DNA of 64,000 nucleotides from Anaeromonas gelatinilytica (GCF_016820635.1 NZ_WSFU01000127.1:1-64000); one strand, 5' to 3'. Counted from the first letter of the stretch, positions 9,695 to 18,772 are shown. Translations and numbers: made by a program. The notes: generated by a model from the sequence alone, not told the origin.

Positions 9695-10419
9695 TTATGC
9701 TATTAATAACAATATTAGGAGCAATAATAGGCTTATTTTTAAATATATATATATATTGTATTTTTAATAATAAATTCATATTATGTTCTCAATTTAAACT
9801 AAGGAGTTTTATTCCCATATTCAGATATATATTTTTAGAGAGAAGATGTAAACATAATAAAAATAAAATATTTATTCAAGTTTTATTAGTAGAATCCTTA
9901 AATGGTTTATTATATTTATTCATATATTTGAAATTTGGATTAAATATAATTTCTATTATTTATATGATATTATTTAGTATTTTAATAATAATAAGTTTTG
10001 TTGATTATAATTGTCAGATTATACCTGATGAAATAATAATTTTTGGCATCATACTTGTTTCTATAATCCATATATTACATAAATTTCCCATATCTTTATT
10101 CAATGGTTTAATAGGAGTATTAATAGGTGGTGGACTGTTTTTAATAATTGCAATAATATCAAAAGGTGGAATGGGTGGAGGAGATATTAAACTTATAGCG
10201 TTATTAGGTTATCTTCTAGGAATTAGGATTTTAATGGTAATATTTTTATCTTTTATATTAGGAGCTATAATATCAATTGTACTTTTAGTAGGTAAAGTAA
10301 AGTCTCGAAAAGATTTTATATCTTTTGGTCCATTTATAGCTATTGCTGGAGTTTTAGTTATATTATTTTCGGAGAAATTATTAGAGATTTATTTTCATTA
10401 TATTTTAAAAGTTTATTAA
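9691..10419 (+). CDS. pilD: Prepilin peptidase with degenerate Zn site
   Basis: Membrane aspartic protease that removes prepilin leaders. The two catalytic aspartates are present: Asp105 in VDYNCQIIPDE and Asp165 in GGMGGGDIK (the GxGD motif). The N-terminal N-methyltransferase half normally has two CxxC zinc pairs; here only Cys32 (LCSQF) and Cys53 (RRCKH) remain, one per pair, so zinc binding and methylation may be lost. 242 aa, about eight membrane helices. Its ATG overlaps the pilin stop (ATGA), which suggests translational coupling. Confidence 0.9.
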   Translation: MIMLLITILGAIIGLFLNIYIYCIFNNKFILCSQFKLRSFIPIFRYIFLERRCKHNKNKIFIQVLLVESLNGLLYLFIYLKFGLNIISIIYMILFSILIIISFVDYNCQIIPDEIIIFGIILVSIIHILHKFPISLFNGLIGVLIGGGLFLIIAIISKGGMGGGDIKLIALLGYLLGIRILMVIFLSFILGAIISIVLLVGKVKSRKDFISFGPFIAIAGVLVILFSEKLLEIYFHYILKVY

Positions 10420-10455
10420 GTTTTCAATAAATCTTTAAATGAAATAGGAGGAGTT

Positions 10456-11505
10456 ATGGTTAATAAAAAAATTATTTCATTAGATATTGGTAATGAAAAA
10501 ATAAAGATAGTAAAAGGTAGAAATTGCAAGAATAATATATTTATAGAAAATGCTATTTCCATAGATACTCCTAAAAATTCTATAATTGATGGAAATATCA
10601 TTAATATTGATTTATTGTCTTCTTATATGAAAGAGAATTTATATAAGAATGATTTAAAAGGTAATAGAGGAATAATTACATTAGATTATTCTAGTATTAT
10701 AACTCGAGAAATAAATTTACCTTATGTAAAAGAAGAAGAACTTAAAAGAATGATTAAGTATGAAATAGAACAATTAATTCCTATAAATATAGATGATTAT
10801 GTAATTGATTATAAAAAAAGAGAAGAATTCATAGAAAATAATATAAAAAAACTAAGATTATTAGTAATAGTTATGTCTAAAAAAGCGATAAAAGATTATA
10901 TAAAATTGTTGAAGAATATAAAATTAAAATCTTATTCATTAGATTTAAATTCTAATGCTATATCTAAATTAATAAGTAGAAACCTAAGAATAAATGGAAA
11001 AGAAGTTAAAAGCAATGAAACAATAGTTTTTTTAGATATAGGATATAGAAATATAAATATCAATATTATTTCTAATTATATAAGTGATTTTAATAGAATT
11101 ATTGAATGTGGAAGTAGAGATATTGATACAAAGATTGCCAATTATTTTAATATAAAACTATCAGAAGCTAAATTAATTAAGGAAGAATTTGATTTTGAAA
11201 AAAATAATACTAATTCTTTTAATGGTGTAAGTAATATTATAATAGATATTTTGGATGATTGGATTTCACAAATTGATAGAATATTTAGTTATTATAAAAA
11301 GCTTAGTATAACTAATAGAATAGATGAAATATATGTTTATGGTGGAGGATCAAAATTAAAAGATTTAGATAAATATTTCAAAAATGAATTTAATATTAAA
11401 ACATATATATTAAAGGATATCTCACCATTGAAAAAGGGAAAGAAAGTTAAAAATATAGATTTAACAAAATATCTTAATAATATTGGAGCTATGATAAGGT
11501 TTTAG
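10456..11505 (+). CDS. pilM: Pilus assembly protein PilM
   Basis: Cytoplasmic actin-like (FtsA-fold) protein that binds the N-terminus of PilN and links the PilNO complex to the motor. SLDIGNEKIKIVKG at the N-terminus, FLDIGYRNININII mid-protein and the YVYGGGSKLKDL phosphate-binding segment fit the PilM family, and 349 aa is typical. ATG 10456 follows AGGAGGAG. It is followed directly by pilN and pilO, the usual order. Confidence 0.92.
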   Translation: MVNKKIISLDIGNEKIKIVKGRNCKNNIFIENAISIDTPKNSIIDGNIINIDLLSSYMKENLYKNDLKGNRGIITLDYSSIITREINLPYVKEEELKRMIKYEIEQLIPINIDDYVIDYKKREEFIENNIKKLRLLVIVMSKKAIKDYIKLLKNIKLKSYSLDLNSNAISKLISRNLRINGKEVKSNETIVFLDIGYRNININIISNYISDFNRIIECGSRDIDTKIANYFNIKLSEAKLIKEEFDFEKNNTNSFNGVSNIIIDILDDWISQIDRIFSYYKKLSITNRIDEIYVYGGGSKLKDLDKYFKNEFNIKTYILKDISPLKKGKKVKNIDLTKYLNNIGAMIRF

Positions 11506-11517
11506 GAAGGTGAAATC

Positions 11518-12084
11518 GTGTTAGATATAAATTTGTTTTCATCATATATTCAAAAACAGAAACAAGATAAAATTTTATTTAAATATATATTTATTAGTTT
11601 AGTTATTATTATTTTCATAGGCATTCTATATACTATTTGGTATCATAATAAAATAAATAAATTAGAAAATAATATTGAAAAAATAAATAGTTCTTTAAGT
11701 TCTAATGATACTAAATTAAGATTAATAGAAATAGATAGAAAGAGAAAAAAACTTAATAGTTTAGATAAATATTACAATTTAGTATCAGATGTAGATAATC
11801 AAATGGAAAATATAAATAAAATAAATACAAATATTATATATAGTATTAATTCAAGTATACCTAATTCTATTTATTTTAATTCTATGAATATATCTAATAA
11901 TATAGTAGAAATTCAAGGAATAAGTAATGACAAGATATCATTGGCTCAATTTCAAGAAAGATTAAATGAAAAAGCAGAATTCTCAAATATATATATTAAT
12001 TCTATAATTAAAAATACTCCAATAAATAATTATACATTTATTCTTACTTTGAAGATTGAAGGTGACAATAATGATATTAAGTAA
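11518..12084 (+). CDS. pilN: Pilus assembly protein PilN
   Basis: Single-pass membrane protein of the alignment subcomplex. The short cytoplasmic tail begins with DINLFSSY, equivalent to the conserved INLLP PilM-binding motif. One membrane helix (about 22-44), a coiled-coil (about 48-80) and a small ferredoxin-like domain follow. 188 aa. GTG 11518 follows AGGAAGGTGA. pilO starts inside its 3' end. Confidence 0.88.
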   Translation: MLDINLFSSYIQKQKQDKILFKYIFISLVIIIFIGILYTIWYHNKINKLENNIEKINSSLSSNDTKLRLIEIDRKRKKLNSLDKYYNLVSDVDNQMENINKINTNIIYSINSSIPNSIYFNSMNISNNIVEIQGISNDKISLAQFQERLNEKAEFSNIYINSIIKNTPINNYTFILTLKIEGDNNDIK

Positions 12085-12799
12085 AAGAGAAAAAATATTA
12101 TTATATATTAGTGGAATTTTATTGGTTTTTTTTATTATATATAATTTCATATTATTACCTCAATTAACAAAATTAAAGGAATTAAGTAGTCAATCTAAAG
12201 AATTGGAAAAAGATTTATTAGATGCTGAAACAAGTATAAATTTGATAGAAGATTTAGATGAAAAAATAAATTTAAAAGAACATAAAATTATAAATTTAAC
12301 AAGTGATTTATTTCCTTCTTTACAACAAGAGGAGATATTAACATTATTAGATAGTTTTATAAAAGATTCTAATATAAGAGTTCAATCTATTAATTTTTCA
12401 GAAATAAAATTTGATTCTATAGAAAATAATGAGATAGATAAGGATGATAAAAATAATAATTCTAATGAACATAGTGATTCAATTGAAAACAATAACAATT
12501 TTAATGAAGAAAAAGATAGTATAGAATTGGAAAAAGAAATATTTATAGAAAATATGTCTGCAACAATAATATATTCAGGAGCTTATCATGAAATCATAGA
12601 TTTTTTATCTTATATAGATAATTTTGATAAAAATATAATAATAAAAAATATAAATATAATAGAAAATGATGAAGAAGTTTCAGGTGATATTGTATTAGAT
12701 TTCTATGGAATACCTAAAGTTAATTCTTCTGATAAAGAATTTATACATATACCGAATAGTAGTATAAATGGTAAGAAGAATCCTTTTGAAATCCAATAA
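12071..12799 (+). CDS. pilO: Pilus assembly protein PilO
   Basis: Partner of PilN: one N-terminal membrane helix (about 9-28), a coiled-coil region and a C-terminal alpha/beta domain. Residues about 115-155 are an Asn/Asp/Glu-rich low-complexity insert that looks like a flexible linker. ATG 12071 has GAAGGTGA five bases upstream and overlaps the last 14 bp of pilN; a TTG 15 bp earlier is less likely. PilO relatives diverge strongly, so the call leans on position after pilN and on topology. Confidence 0.82.
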   Translation: MILSKREKILLYISGILLVFFIIYNFILLPQLTKLKELSSQSKELEKDLLDAETSINLIEDLDEKINLKEHKIINLTSDLFPSLQQEEILTLLDSFIKDSNIRVQSINFSEIKFDSIENNEIDKDDKNNNSNEHSDSIENNNNFNEEKDSIELEKEIFIENMSATIIYSGAYHEIIDFLSYIDNFDKNIIIKNINIIENDEEVSGDIVLDFYGIPKVNSSDKEFIHIPNSSINGKKNPFEIQ

Positions 12800-12851
12800 T
12801 ACATTAAAGATCAATAATATATTACTGATTTTTAATAAAGAGGAGATTATT

Positions 12852-13604
12852 ATGAAAAGAATAATATTTAATAATAAAGGTATTTCGCTTTTAGAATTAA
12901 TTATTTCATTAGCATTATTGGGAATAATAATTATACCTATTAGTTCTCTTTTTATAGGATCCGCTAAAGCTAATAAGGCTACTAATGATAAAATAATTGC
13001 ATCATGTATAGCTCAAAGAGAGATAGAAAGGATTAAATCCTTAGAAAAATTAAGTGAAGAAAATTCAATTGATAAAGTACAAGATAAGGAATATGAAAAT
13101 TTTTTTTATGAAATAAATATATTAGAAATAAATAATTATTTAAATTTAGATAATAAAGAAATTCTAATTAATAACAATATAAATTTGAATACATATAATT
13201 TAAATAATAATGAATATTATTTTTTAAAAATAAATGATAATGGTAGTTATACTCTCTCTATAGAGCCTAGTGATGAGTTTAAAAGAGGATTTAATGGAAT
13301 ATATGAATTTGAGAATGAAAAAAATAATACTAAAAAAGTTATTAATTTATTGTTAGATATAGAAGGTGAATCAAAATCTAAACTTAAAGTTTCAAACAAT
13401 ATTGATGGAATTTTAAATATTTATATCAGAAAAGGACAAGCTATTCAGATAGATAATTTGTTAGGAGATATTAAAGTATATAGAAATTATGTAGATGCTG
13501 ATGAAAAAAATAAACTAGAAGCTATAATTTATGAAATTAATATAAGAGTATATAGAGGAGATAAATTGTTAGAAGAATTTAATGCTTATAAAAATATAAT
13601 TTAA
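12852..13604 (+). CDS. Minor pilin, PilV/GspI-like
   Basis: Prepilin signal MKRIIFNNKG|ISLLELIISLALL with Gly at -1 and Glu at mature +5, then a hydrophobic helix and a globular domain of about 215 residues rich in Asn, Lys and Ile. ATG 12852 follows GAGGAGATT. The ERIKSLE-type segment shortly after the helix resembles GspI/PilV pseudopilins. Second pilin-type gene of the cluster; likely part of the tip-initiation complex with the next three genes. Confidence 0.82.
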   Translation: MKRIIFNNKGISLLELIISLALLGIIIIPISSLFIGSAKANKATNDKIIASCIAQREIERIKSLEKLSEENSIDKVQDKEYENFFYEINILEINNYLNLDNKEILINNNINLNTYNLNNNEYYFLKINDNGSYTLSIEPSDEFKRGFNGIYEFENEKNNTKKVINLLLDIEGESKSKLKVSNNIDGILNIYIRKGQAIQIDNLLGDIKVYRNYVDADEKNKLEAIIYEINIRVYRGDKLLEEFNAYKNII

Positions 13605-13621
13605 TAATGATAGGTGGTATT

Positions 13622-15541
13622 ATGAACTTGAAATTTATGAACAATAAAGGTTCCACATTATTGATTGTATTGATAGTTTTTTCTATATTAACCATGTTAG
13701 GTACAACTTTATATACTATAGCCGTTAATAATTATAAAGTTGAAAATGTTAATGAAGAATTAAAGAAAAATTTATATTTGGCTGAAGCTGGAGTAGAAGA
13801 AGCTTATTCATTGATAGTTAAGACCATTTATGAAGCTATAAATGAAGGAAATAAAGAAGCTTCAAAAGTTATCAAAAATATAGATTTAAGTGATATGAAA
13901 AATGATTATATAACAGAAGATAATTCTATAAATTTTAATAAATTGATGGAAAATCAAGAAATTGTTTTCAAATCAGTATATAAAAGTTATTTAAATGAAA
14001 ATTTAATTAAAAATTTAGAGAATGAAGCAAATTATAATTTAATAGAAAAAGACCATCATATGATTACTACTGATTATGATAACAGTGAAAATATTATTAA
14101 AGTTACATCTGTTTATACAAAAGAAAATATAAAAAAGAAAGTAACTGTTTCATATAAATTATTAGAACCAATGTATAATCAAATTTATTATTATGAAAGT
14201 AATGTAGTAAAAGTTCCTAAAGATACATTAATTTCTAAAGTATTATGTACAGAAAAGAATTTAATAAATAATTCTAAACAACTAGAAATTAATGGTGATA
14301 GTCATATTAGAAAAAATTTTCTTGTAGGTTCTTATGATCATAGTCCTGTTAAAGAAGTTATAATTAATGGTAATGTTATAGTACAGAGAGATATGAAAAT
14401 GAATTCTAAAAAAAATAAAAATATTACTTTAAATGGTACAATACATAGTGAAAATTTTATTATAAATGAAAACTCTAACATAGAAATACATGAGCTATAT
14501 ACTAAAGATGATTTAGAAATTTATGGTAATAAATCAATTGTAAATATTTTTAGATATTTTGGATATACGGATGGTAGAGAAGCTACAAAATCTTCTGAGT
14601 CTAGTAGCATAAATATTCAATCAGAAGATTTGGGAAAGGAAAATGGTACTAGTCTTAATATTATTGATGAGATGAGAATATTAGGTACAGCTTTTATAGA
14701 GAAAACAGGAGATACAAAATATAAAGATTGGCAATATCAAACTGGAGAGTCTATAACAATAAATGAAAATTATTTAATTTATACAGATATATATAGTGAA
14801 TTGCAAGATTTATATTATAAAGATTATCCACCCTTTGTTTTTGTAGAAGGTGATCTGAATAAAGGAAAGTTTAAACCTCATGATAAAGCCTACCATTTTA
14901 GTAACAACTATGATAAATTTAAAGGTTTAACCTTAGGAGGAAGGAATATAAATATACCAGAAGATAATATAACTACATTAGGGGTTACAATGGATGATGG
15001 CAATATTAAAGAGCCAGTAGGAGATATTGACTTAAGTAAAGAAAAATTATCAAAAGAAGTAGAAAAATTAAATGGAGAGCTTAAACAGGGAATAATTAAC
15101 AGACTAGATATTAATAGTAATAAAAATAATAATTTTTCTGTTAGTGAAGATGGAGAAATATTTTGTATCACAGATAAAGATATATATATTTCTGGATATG
15201 ATAATTATTTAGATAGAGAAAATTTTATAAATGGAAAAAATAACTTGAAAGGATTAATTGTTACTAGTGGGAAAGTTATATTTTCAGGAGATGTGAATTT
15301 TACTGGAATTATTATAGCTGGAGACGATATAGTTATGACTGATAATAGTATAATAAAATTAAAGTATGATAAAGATTATTTATTATCATTACTAGGTAAA
15401 AATTTAACGATCATAAAAGATTTATTTAAAGAAGAACCTGAAGAATATATACCTACCTTAATATATGAAAATTTAGGTATAAAAAATAATAATGTAAATA
15501 TAGACAAGTTTATAGAATTAGAATCATGGGAATCAAATTAA
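13622..15541 (+). CDS. Large tip minor pilin, PilX/GspK-like
   Basis: Prepilin-like N-terminus FMNNKG|STLLIVLIVFSILTM without Glu at mature +5, which is the hallmark of GspK/PilX tip subunits. NLYLAEAGVEEAYSL after the helix matches the PilX N-terminal family. The protein is about 639 aa, unusually large; the middle (about 195-310) and end (about 545-590, LKGLIVTSGKVIFSGDVNF) have repeating short beta-strand patterns like a solenoid. ATG 13622 follows TAGGTGG; ATG 13607 would add five residues. It may act as an adhesin at the pilus tip (inference). Confidence 0.8.
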   Translation: MNLKFMNNKGSTLLIVLIVFSILTMLGTTLYTIAVNNYKVENVNEELKKNLYLAEAGVEEAYSLIVKTIYEAINEGNKEASKVIKNIDLSDMKNDYITEDNSINFNKLMENQEIVFKSVYKSYLNENLIKNLENEANYNLIEKDHHMITTDYDNSENIIKVTSVYTKENIKKKVTVSYKLLEPMYNQIYYYESNVVKVPKDTLISKVLCTEKNLINNSKQLEINGDSHIRKNFLVGSYDHSPVKEVIINGNVIVQRDMKMNSKKNKNITLNGTIHSENFIINENSNIEIHELYTKDDLEIYGNKSIVNIFRYFGYTDGREATKSSESSSINIQSEDLGKENGTSLNIIDEMRILGTAFIEKTGDTKYKDWQYQTGESITINENYLIYTDIYSELQDLYYKDYPPFVFVEGDLNKGKFKPHDKAYHFSNNYDKFKGLTLGGRNINIPEDNITTLGVTMDDGNIKEPVGDIDLSKEKLSKEVEKLNGELKQGIINRLDINSNKNNNFSVSEDGEIFCITDKDIYISGYDNYLDRENFINGKNNLKGLIVTSGKVIFSGDVNFTGIIIAGDDIVMTDNSIIKLKYDKDYLLSLLGKNLTIIKDLFKEEPEEYIPTLIYENLGIKNNNVNIDKFIELESWESN

Positions 15542-15559
15542 TTAATAAGGTGATAGAAG

Positions 15560-16141
15560 ATGAAGTCTAATAATAAAGGCTTTACTTTAATAGAATTATT
15601 AGTTAGTATAAGTTTGTTGAGTTTAATAATTATATCTATATTTTCATTTTTTTTATCGAATTTAAACAATTTTGATAAAACTGAAAATGACATTATACTT
15701 CATCAAAATGCCAGAAGTTCCATTGAGTTTATTACAGATAAAGTTATGGAATCTAAAGGCATAAGTAAAGTATGGGATGATGATAGAAATGATGTTAGTT
15801 ATAATTATCAGAATGGGGAAGAAATATTTATATCAGCTTTTTTATTAGATACATGTGAATATAAATCAGATAATCATATATATAACAAATCAATTTTTAC
15901 AATTAATAAATTAAAAGATGAAGATATAAAAAAAATAAAATTTGGATGGGTAAATGATAAATATATCAATACTTATTATCATTATGTAGTCCAAGCTAAT
16001 ATGGAAGTATCGTTTTATATTGATAAAATAAAATTACAAAAATTAAATTCTAATAGCATAAATATTGTGTTATATTTTAAAAAAGATGATTATGTAATAG
16101 AACCAGTAGAGACAAATATATATTTTCGAAATTCTTATTAA
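15560..16141 (+). CDS. Minor pilin, PilW/GspJ-like
   Basis: Prepilin signal MKSNNKG|FTLIELLVSISLLSL with Gly at -1 and Glu at +5. The segment after the helix (NDIILHQNARSSIEFITDKV) matches GspJ/PilW proteins, which carry a conserved QxARxAxxxI stretch there. 193 aa. ATG 15560 follows AAGGTGATAGA. Expected to assemble with the neighbouring GspI-, GspK- and GspH-like pilins. Confidence 0.84.
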   Translation: MKSNNKGFTLIELLVSISLLSLIIISIFSFFLSNLNNFDKTENDIILHQNARSSIEFITDKVMESKGISKVWDDDRNDVSYNYQNGEEIFISAFLLDTCEYKSDNHIYNKSIFTINKLKDEDIKKIKFGWVNDKYINTYYHYVVQANMEVSFYIDKIKLQKLNSNSINIVLYFKKDDYVIEPVETNIYFRNSY

Positions 16142-16191
16142 TGTATAAAAAAATTTAAATAATAAAATTAGATTTTTAGTAGGTGAATAGT

Positions 16192-16656
16192 ATGAATAAT
16201 AAAGGAATCACAATTGTAGAGTTGATTCTTGTTTTATCTATTTTTCTTGTTATTATTGGGATTATTTTGCCTAGAATAGATATTAGTGATTATATACTTA
16301 AAAGTTATGGTAGAAAATTAGTTAGTGATTTAAATTATATAAAGATTAATAGTATGTCTAATGGTATAGGTGCTAGTAATAGAATTATTTTTAATGAAAA
16401 AAGATATAATATTAAAGTTGGAAATAAACCTTCTAAAAATATATACTTAAAATCTAATTATAAAATTTCACAAAATATAAGTAGTAATAGAATTTATTTT
16501 AATCCTAATGGTTCTCCTTCTCAAGCTTGTACTATTACAATTTTCAATAATGATAATGAAAGATATATAGAAATAACTATAACTCCAGCTACTGGTAGAA
16601 TTCATATGTATGATAAAATAAGACAAGGATATAATGAAAATTTGAAATACGAATAA
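16192..16656 (+). CDS. Minor pilin, FimT/GspH-like
   Basis: Prepilin signal MNNKG|ITIVELILVLSIFLV with Gly at -1 and Glu at +5; then about 120 residues ending in a beta-rich GspH-type domain (IYFNPNGSPSQACTITI ... ITPATGRIHMY). This phrase pattern is typical of GspH/FimT. ATG 16192 is preceded by AGGTGA; a GTG at 16183 overlaps that site and is rejected. Last gene of the pilus cluster. Confidence 0.85.
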   Translation: MNNKGITIVELILVLSIFLVIIGIILPRIDISDYILKSYGRKLVSDLNYIKINSMSNGIGASNRIIFNEKRYNIKVGNKPSKNIYLKSNYKISQNISSNRIYFNPNGSPSQACTITIFNNDNERYIEITITPATGRIHMYDKIRQGYNENLKYE

Positions 16657-16732
16657 AGAAGTATTATAAAAGCTATAGAGATAGTATCAAATAATGTTAG
16701 ACATTAATAATATTTAAATAGATGGTGGTAAA

Positions 16733-17305
16733 ATGAAAAGTAATTTAGTTCTAATAGGATTTATGGGAACAGGAAAAACTACAAATGGTAGAAGATTAGC
16801 AAGAAAACTTCATAAAGAATTTGTTGATACAGATACTCTAATAGAATCTAGAAGCAATATGTCAGTTGAAGAAATTTTTAGTAGTTATGGTGAAAAATAT
16901 TTTAGAAAATTAGAAAAGAAGATTGTTAGAGAAATAAGCAAAAAAAATAATAAAGTTATATCTACTGGTGGTGGAATTATTTTAAATCCAGAAAATATTC
17001 AATTATTAAAAGAAAAAGGATATATTTTTTTATTAGAAAGTTCTGTAGATAATATAGTGTATAATTTAAAAAATTCTTATAAAAGAAGACCGTTATTAGA
17101 GAAAAAAAATTGGAAAAGTGAGATAATTAAATTGCTAAATATTAGAAAAAAATTGTATTATAATAGTGCCGATTTTATAATTCGAGTAGATAATAAAAAG
17201 CATTATCATATTGTTAATGAAATAAGTAAGATATATTCTAGAAATGTTAATAAGGATATTAAATTTAATTATAAAAAATATAAAAATAATAAAATTAATT
17301 ATTGA
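16733..17305 (+). CDS. aroK: Shikimate kinase
   Basis: ATP-dependent phosphorylation of shikimate. Walker A GFMGTGKTT (about 9-17), DTDTLIE with the Mg/shikimate-binding Asp, the FR of GEKYFRKLE and the glycine-rich STGGGII loop are present, and the lid Arg sits in YKRRPLL. At 190 aa it has about 20 extra Lys/Asn-rich residues at the C-terminus compared with typical 165-175 aa enzymes. ATG 16733 follows GATGGTGG. The stop lies inside a long hairpin. Confidence 0.95.
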   Translation: MKSNLVLIGFMGTGKTTNGRRLARKLHKEFVDTDTLIESRSNMSVEEIFSSYGEKYFRKLEKKIVREISKKNNKVISTGGGIILNPENIQLLKEKGYIFLLESSVDNIVYNLKNSYKRRPLLEKKNWKSEIIKLLNIRKKLYYNSADFIIRVDNKKHYHIVNEISKIYSRNVNKDIKFNYKKYKNNKINY

Positions 17306-17336
17306 ATAGATAATTAGTATTATCTATTCAATAATT
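17297..17336 (+). terminator. Perfect 17-bp hairpin over the aroK stop
   Basis: Arms 17297-17313 and 17320-17336 pair perfectly around TTAGTA. The aroK stop codon lies in the 5' arm. No T-run follows, so it may be a weak or bidirectional terminator or a stabilising 3' hairpin. Confidence 0.55.
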
Positions 17337-17367
17337 TAAAATTATGTTAATATATAATAGTGGTATT

Positions 17368-17396
17368 TTGAAAAGCATATGATAATAATTTATAAT
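17368..17396 (+). promoter_or_regulatory. Strong sigma-A promoter for efp unit
   Basis: TTGAAA (17368-17373), 17-bp spacer, TATAAT (17391-17396). It lies upstream of the pepP remnant and efp, so efp keeps a promoter although the gene between is broken. Confidence 0.7.
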
Positions 17397-17469
17397 TAAA
17401 TATTGATTAGACTTTTTAAATTATAAATTTTATAGGGTTGAAATTGTGAAAATATTATGGAGGTATAAA

Positions 17470-17749
17470 ATGAATAGAATAAATAGACTATTGGATAATT
17501 TTAAAAAGTACAATACTGATGGTGTGCTTATTTTTAAACCAGAAAATCGAAAATATTTTAGTGGTTTTACTGGGACAACAGGATATATAATTATAACTAG
17601 ATAAGGATAGAATTTTTGTTACTGATGAATCGGGTGTATATATACCTGGCTTTGGTGGGGTAAGAATTGAAGATTTAATATTAGTTACAGAAGATGGGTG
17701 TGAAATTTTATCAAAATCAACAAAAGGTTTATTAGAATTAAATATTTAG
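17470..17749 (+). pseudogene. Internally deleted Xaa-Pro aminopeptidase
   Basis: The first frame, from ATG 17470 behind a perfect GGAGGT, reads 44 codons with the creatinase N-terminal signature (PENRKYFSGFTGTTGY) and stops at TAA 17602-17604. In the +1 frame from 17600 the text continues DKDRIFVTD and jumps straight to the family C-terminus, [20 protein letters not shown], ending KGLLELNI at TAG 17747-17749. Roughly 270 codons holding the whole metal site are missing and one frameshift is present. An intact pepP normally sits just before efp in Firmicutes, so this is a decayed ancestral gene and not an insertion. The final stop overlaps the efp ribosome-binding site. Confidence 0.9.
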
Positions 17750-17761
17750 GAGGATATTATT

Positions 17762-18319
17762 ATGATTATGGCAGGAGATTTTAAAAAAGGATTAACAATT
17801 GAAATTAATGGAAATATTTATCAAATAATTGATTTTCAACATGTAAAACCAGGAAAGGGAGCTGCATTTGTAAGAGCAAAAATAAAAAATCTAAAAACAG
17901 GTGCTATTAAAGAAGATACTTTTAATCCATCTGAGAAATATCCAAAAGCTCATATTGAAACTAAAGAGATGCAATATTTATATAGTGATGGAGAGTTATA
18001 TAACTTTATGGATACAACAACTTATGAACAGATGGCTCTTAATTATGATCAAGTTGAAGATGCAATAAAATATATTAAAGAAAATGATATTGCTATAATG
18101 AAATTTTATGAAGGCAAGCCTTTCCAAGTTGATGCTCCCAATTTTGTTGAATTAACAGTTGTTCATGCAGAACCTGGTGTTAAAGGAGATACTGCGACAG
18201 GCGCTACTAAACCAGCAGAGGTTGAAACAGGTGCAGTAATTAATGTACCATTATTTGTTAATGTTGATGATAAAATTAAAATAGATACTAGAACAGGTGA
18301 GTATTTGTCAAGAGTTTAG
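17762..18319 (+). CDS. efp: Elongation factor P
   Basis: Binds the ribosome between the P and E sites and relieves stalling at polyproline stretches. The N-terminal KOW-like domain has the loop [12 protein letters not shown], whose lysine tip is the position modified in some bacteria, and two OB domains follow ([40 protein letters not shown]). 185 aa, full length. ATG 17762 sits eight bases after AGGAGG; ATG 17768 is too far away. Confidence 0.97.
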   Translation: MIMAGDFKKGLTIEINGNIYQIIDFQHVKPGKGAAFVRAKIKNLKTGAIKEDTFNPSEKYPKAHIETKEMQYLYSDGELYNFMDTTTYEQMALNYDQVEDAIKYIKENDIAIMKFYEGKPFQVDAPNFVELTVVHAEPGVKGDTATGATKPAEVETGAVINVPLFVNVDDKIKIDTRTGEYLSRV

Positions 18320-18356
18320 GTTATAATATATATATATATAAATAAGGAGGTATTTT

Positions 18357-18644
18357 ATGGATAATTTATTTGAAAAAGTATCATATTTAAGAGGTTTGGC
18401 TGATGGTTTAGGTATTGATGAAAGTAGTAAAGAAAGTAAATTATTATTAAGTATTGTTGATGTATTAGATGATATTGTAGAAACTATAGACGATTTATCT
18501 ATAGAACAGGATGAAATTGGAGAATATGTTGATTATATTGATGAAGATCTAGCAGATATGGAAGAAGATATTTATGGAGAAATTGATGAATTTGATGAAG
18601 ATTATGACGATTACTATGAAGATGAGGAGTACATAGAAGAATAA
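18357..18644 (+). CDS. Small acidic protein, CD1247 N-terminal type
   Basis: 95 aa. The first half (EKVSYLRGLADGLGIDESSKESKLLLSIVDVLDDI) matches, as I recall it, a clostridial family named after CD1247 that follows efp. The second half is extremely acidic (Asp/Glu/Tyr repeats). Relatives often end in a CxxC zinc ribbon, which is absent here. Function unknown; a coiled-coil with an acidic tail is all that can be read. ATG 18357 follows AAGGAGGT. A strong terminator follows. Confidence 0.75.
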   Translation: MDNLFEKVSYLRGLADGLGIDESSKESKLLLSIVDVLDDIVETIDDLSIEQDEIGEYVDYIDEDLADMEEDIYGEIDEFDEDYDDYYEDEEYIEE

Positions 18645-18653
18645 TTAAATTAT

Positions 18654-18694
18654 AAAAAATTCCCTAAGTGATTAATCACTTAGGGGATTTTTTA
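18654..18694 (+). terminator. Rho-independent terminator
   Basis: Arms 18658-18670 and 18677-18689 (CCCTAAGTG core, one G-U pair) around ATTAAT, flanked by an A-run and followed by T6. It ends the efp unit and isolates spoIIIA. Confidence 0.88.
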
Positions 18695-18720
18695 TTTTAT
18701 AAAAAATTATTTAAATTAAG

Positions 18721-18750
18721 GTAATATTATTTGAAAGAAATTAATACTTA
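18721..18750 (+). promoter_or_regulatory. Possible sigma-E promoter of spoIIIA
   Basis: GTAATATT (18721-18728) resembles the sigma-E -35, and AATACTTA (18743-18750) partly matches CATACAMT after a 14-bp spacer. spoIIIA is sigma-E dependent in Bacillus subtilis, which fits, but the -10 is imperfect. Confidence 0.4.
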
Positions 18751-18772
18751 TATATATAAGGAGGGACAGGTT

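Noticed and set aside
12420-12540. Asn/Asp-rich stretch in pilO as a frameshift scar
   Set aside because: The frame stays open and PilO resumes normally after it; a flexible linker is simpler.
13140-13215. AAT-rich segment in the GspI-like gene as a tandem repeat
   Set aside because: Codons vary and there is no fixed unit; it reflects Asn-rich coding in AT-rich DNA.
5312-16656. Type II secretion or competence operon in place of pili
   Set aside because: pilT plus pilM, pilN and pilO with several minor pilins fit a type IV pilus better; no secretin or comG-type short set.
18330-18345. TA dinucleotide run as a repeat element
   Set aside because: Only a few TA units, expected by chance at this base composition.
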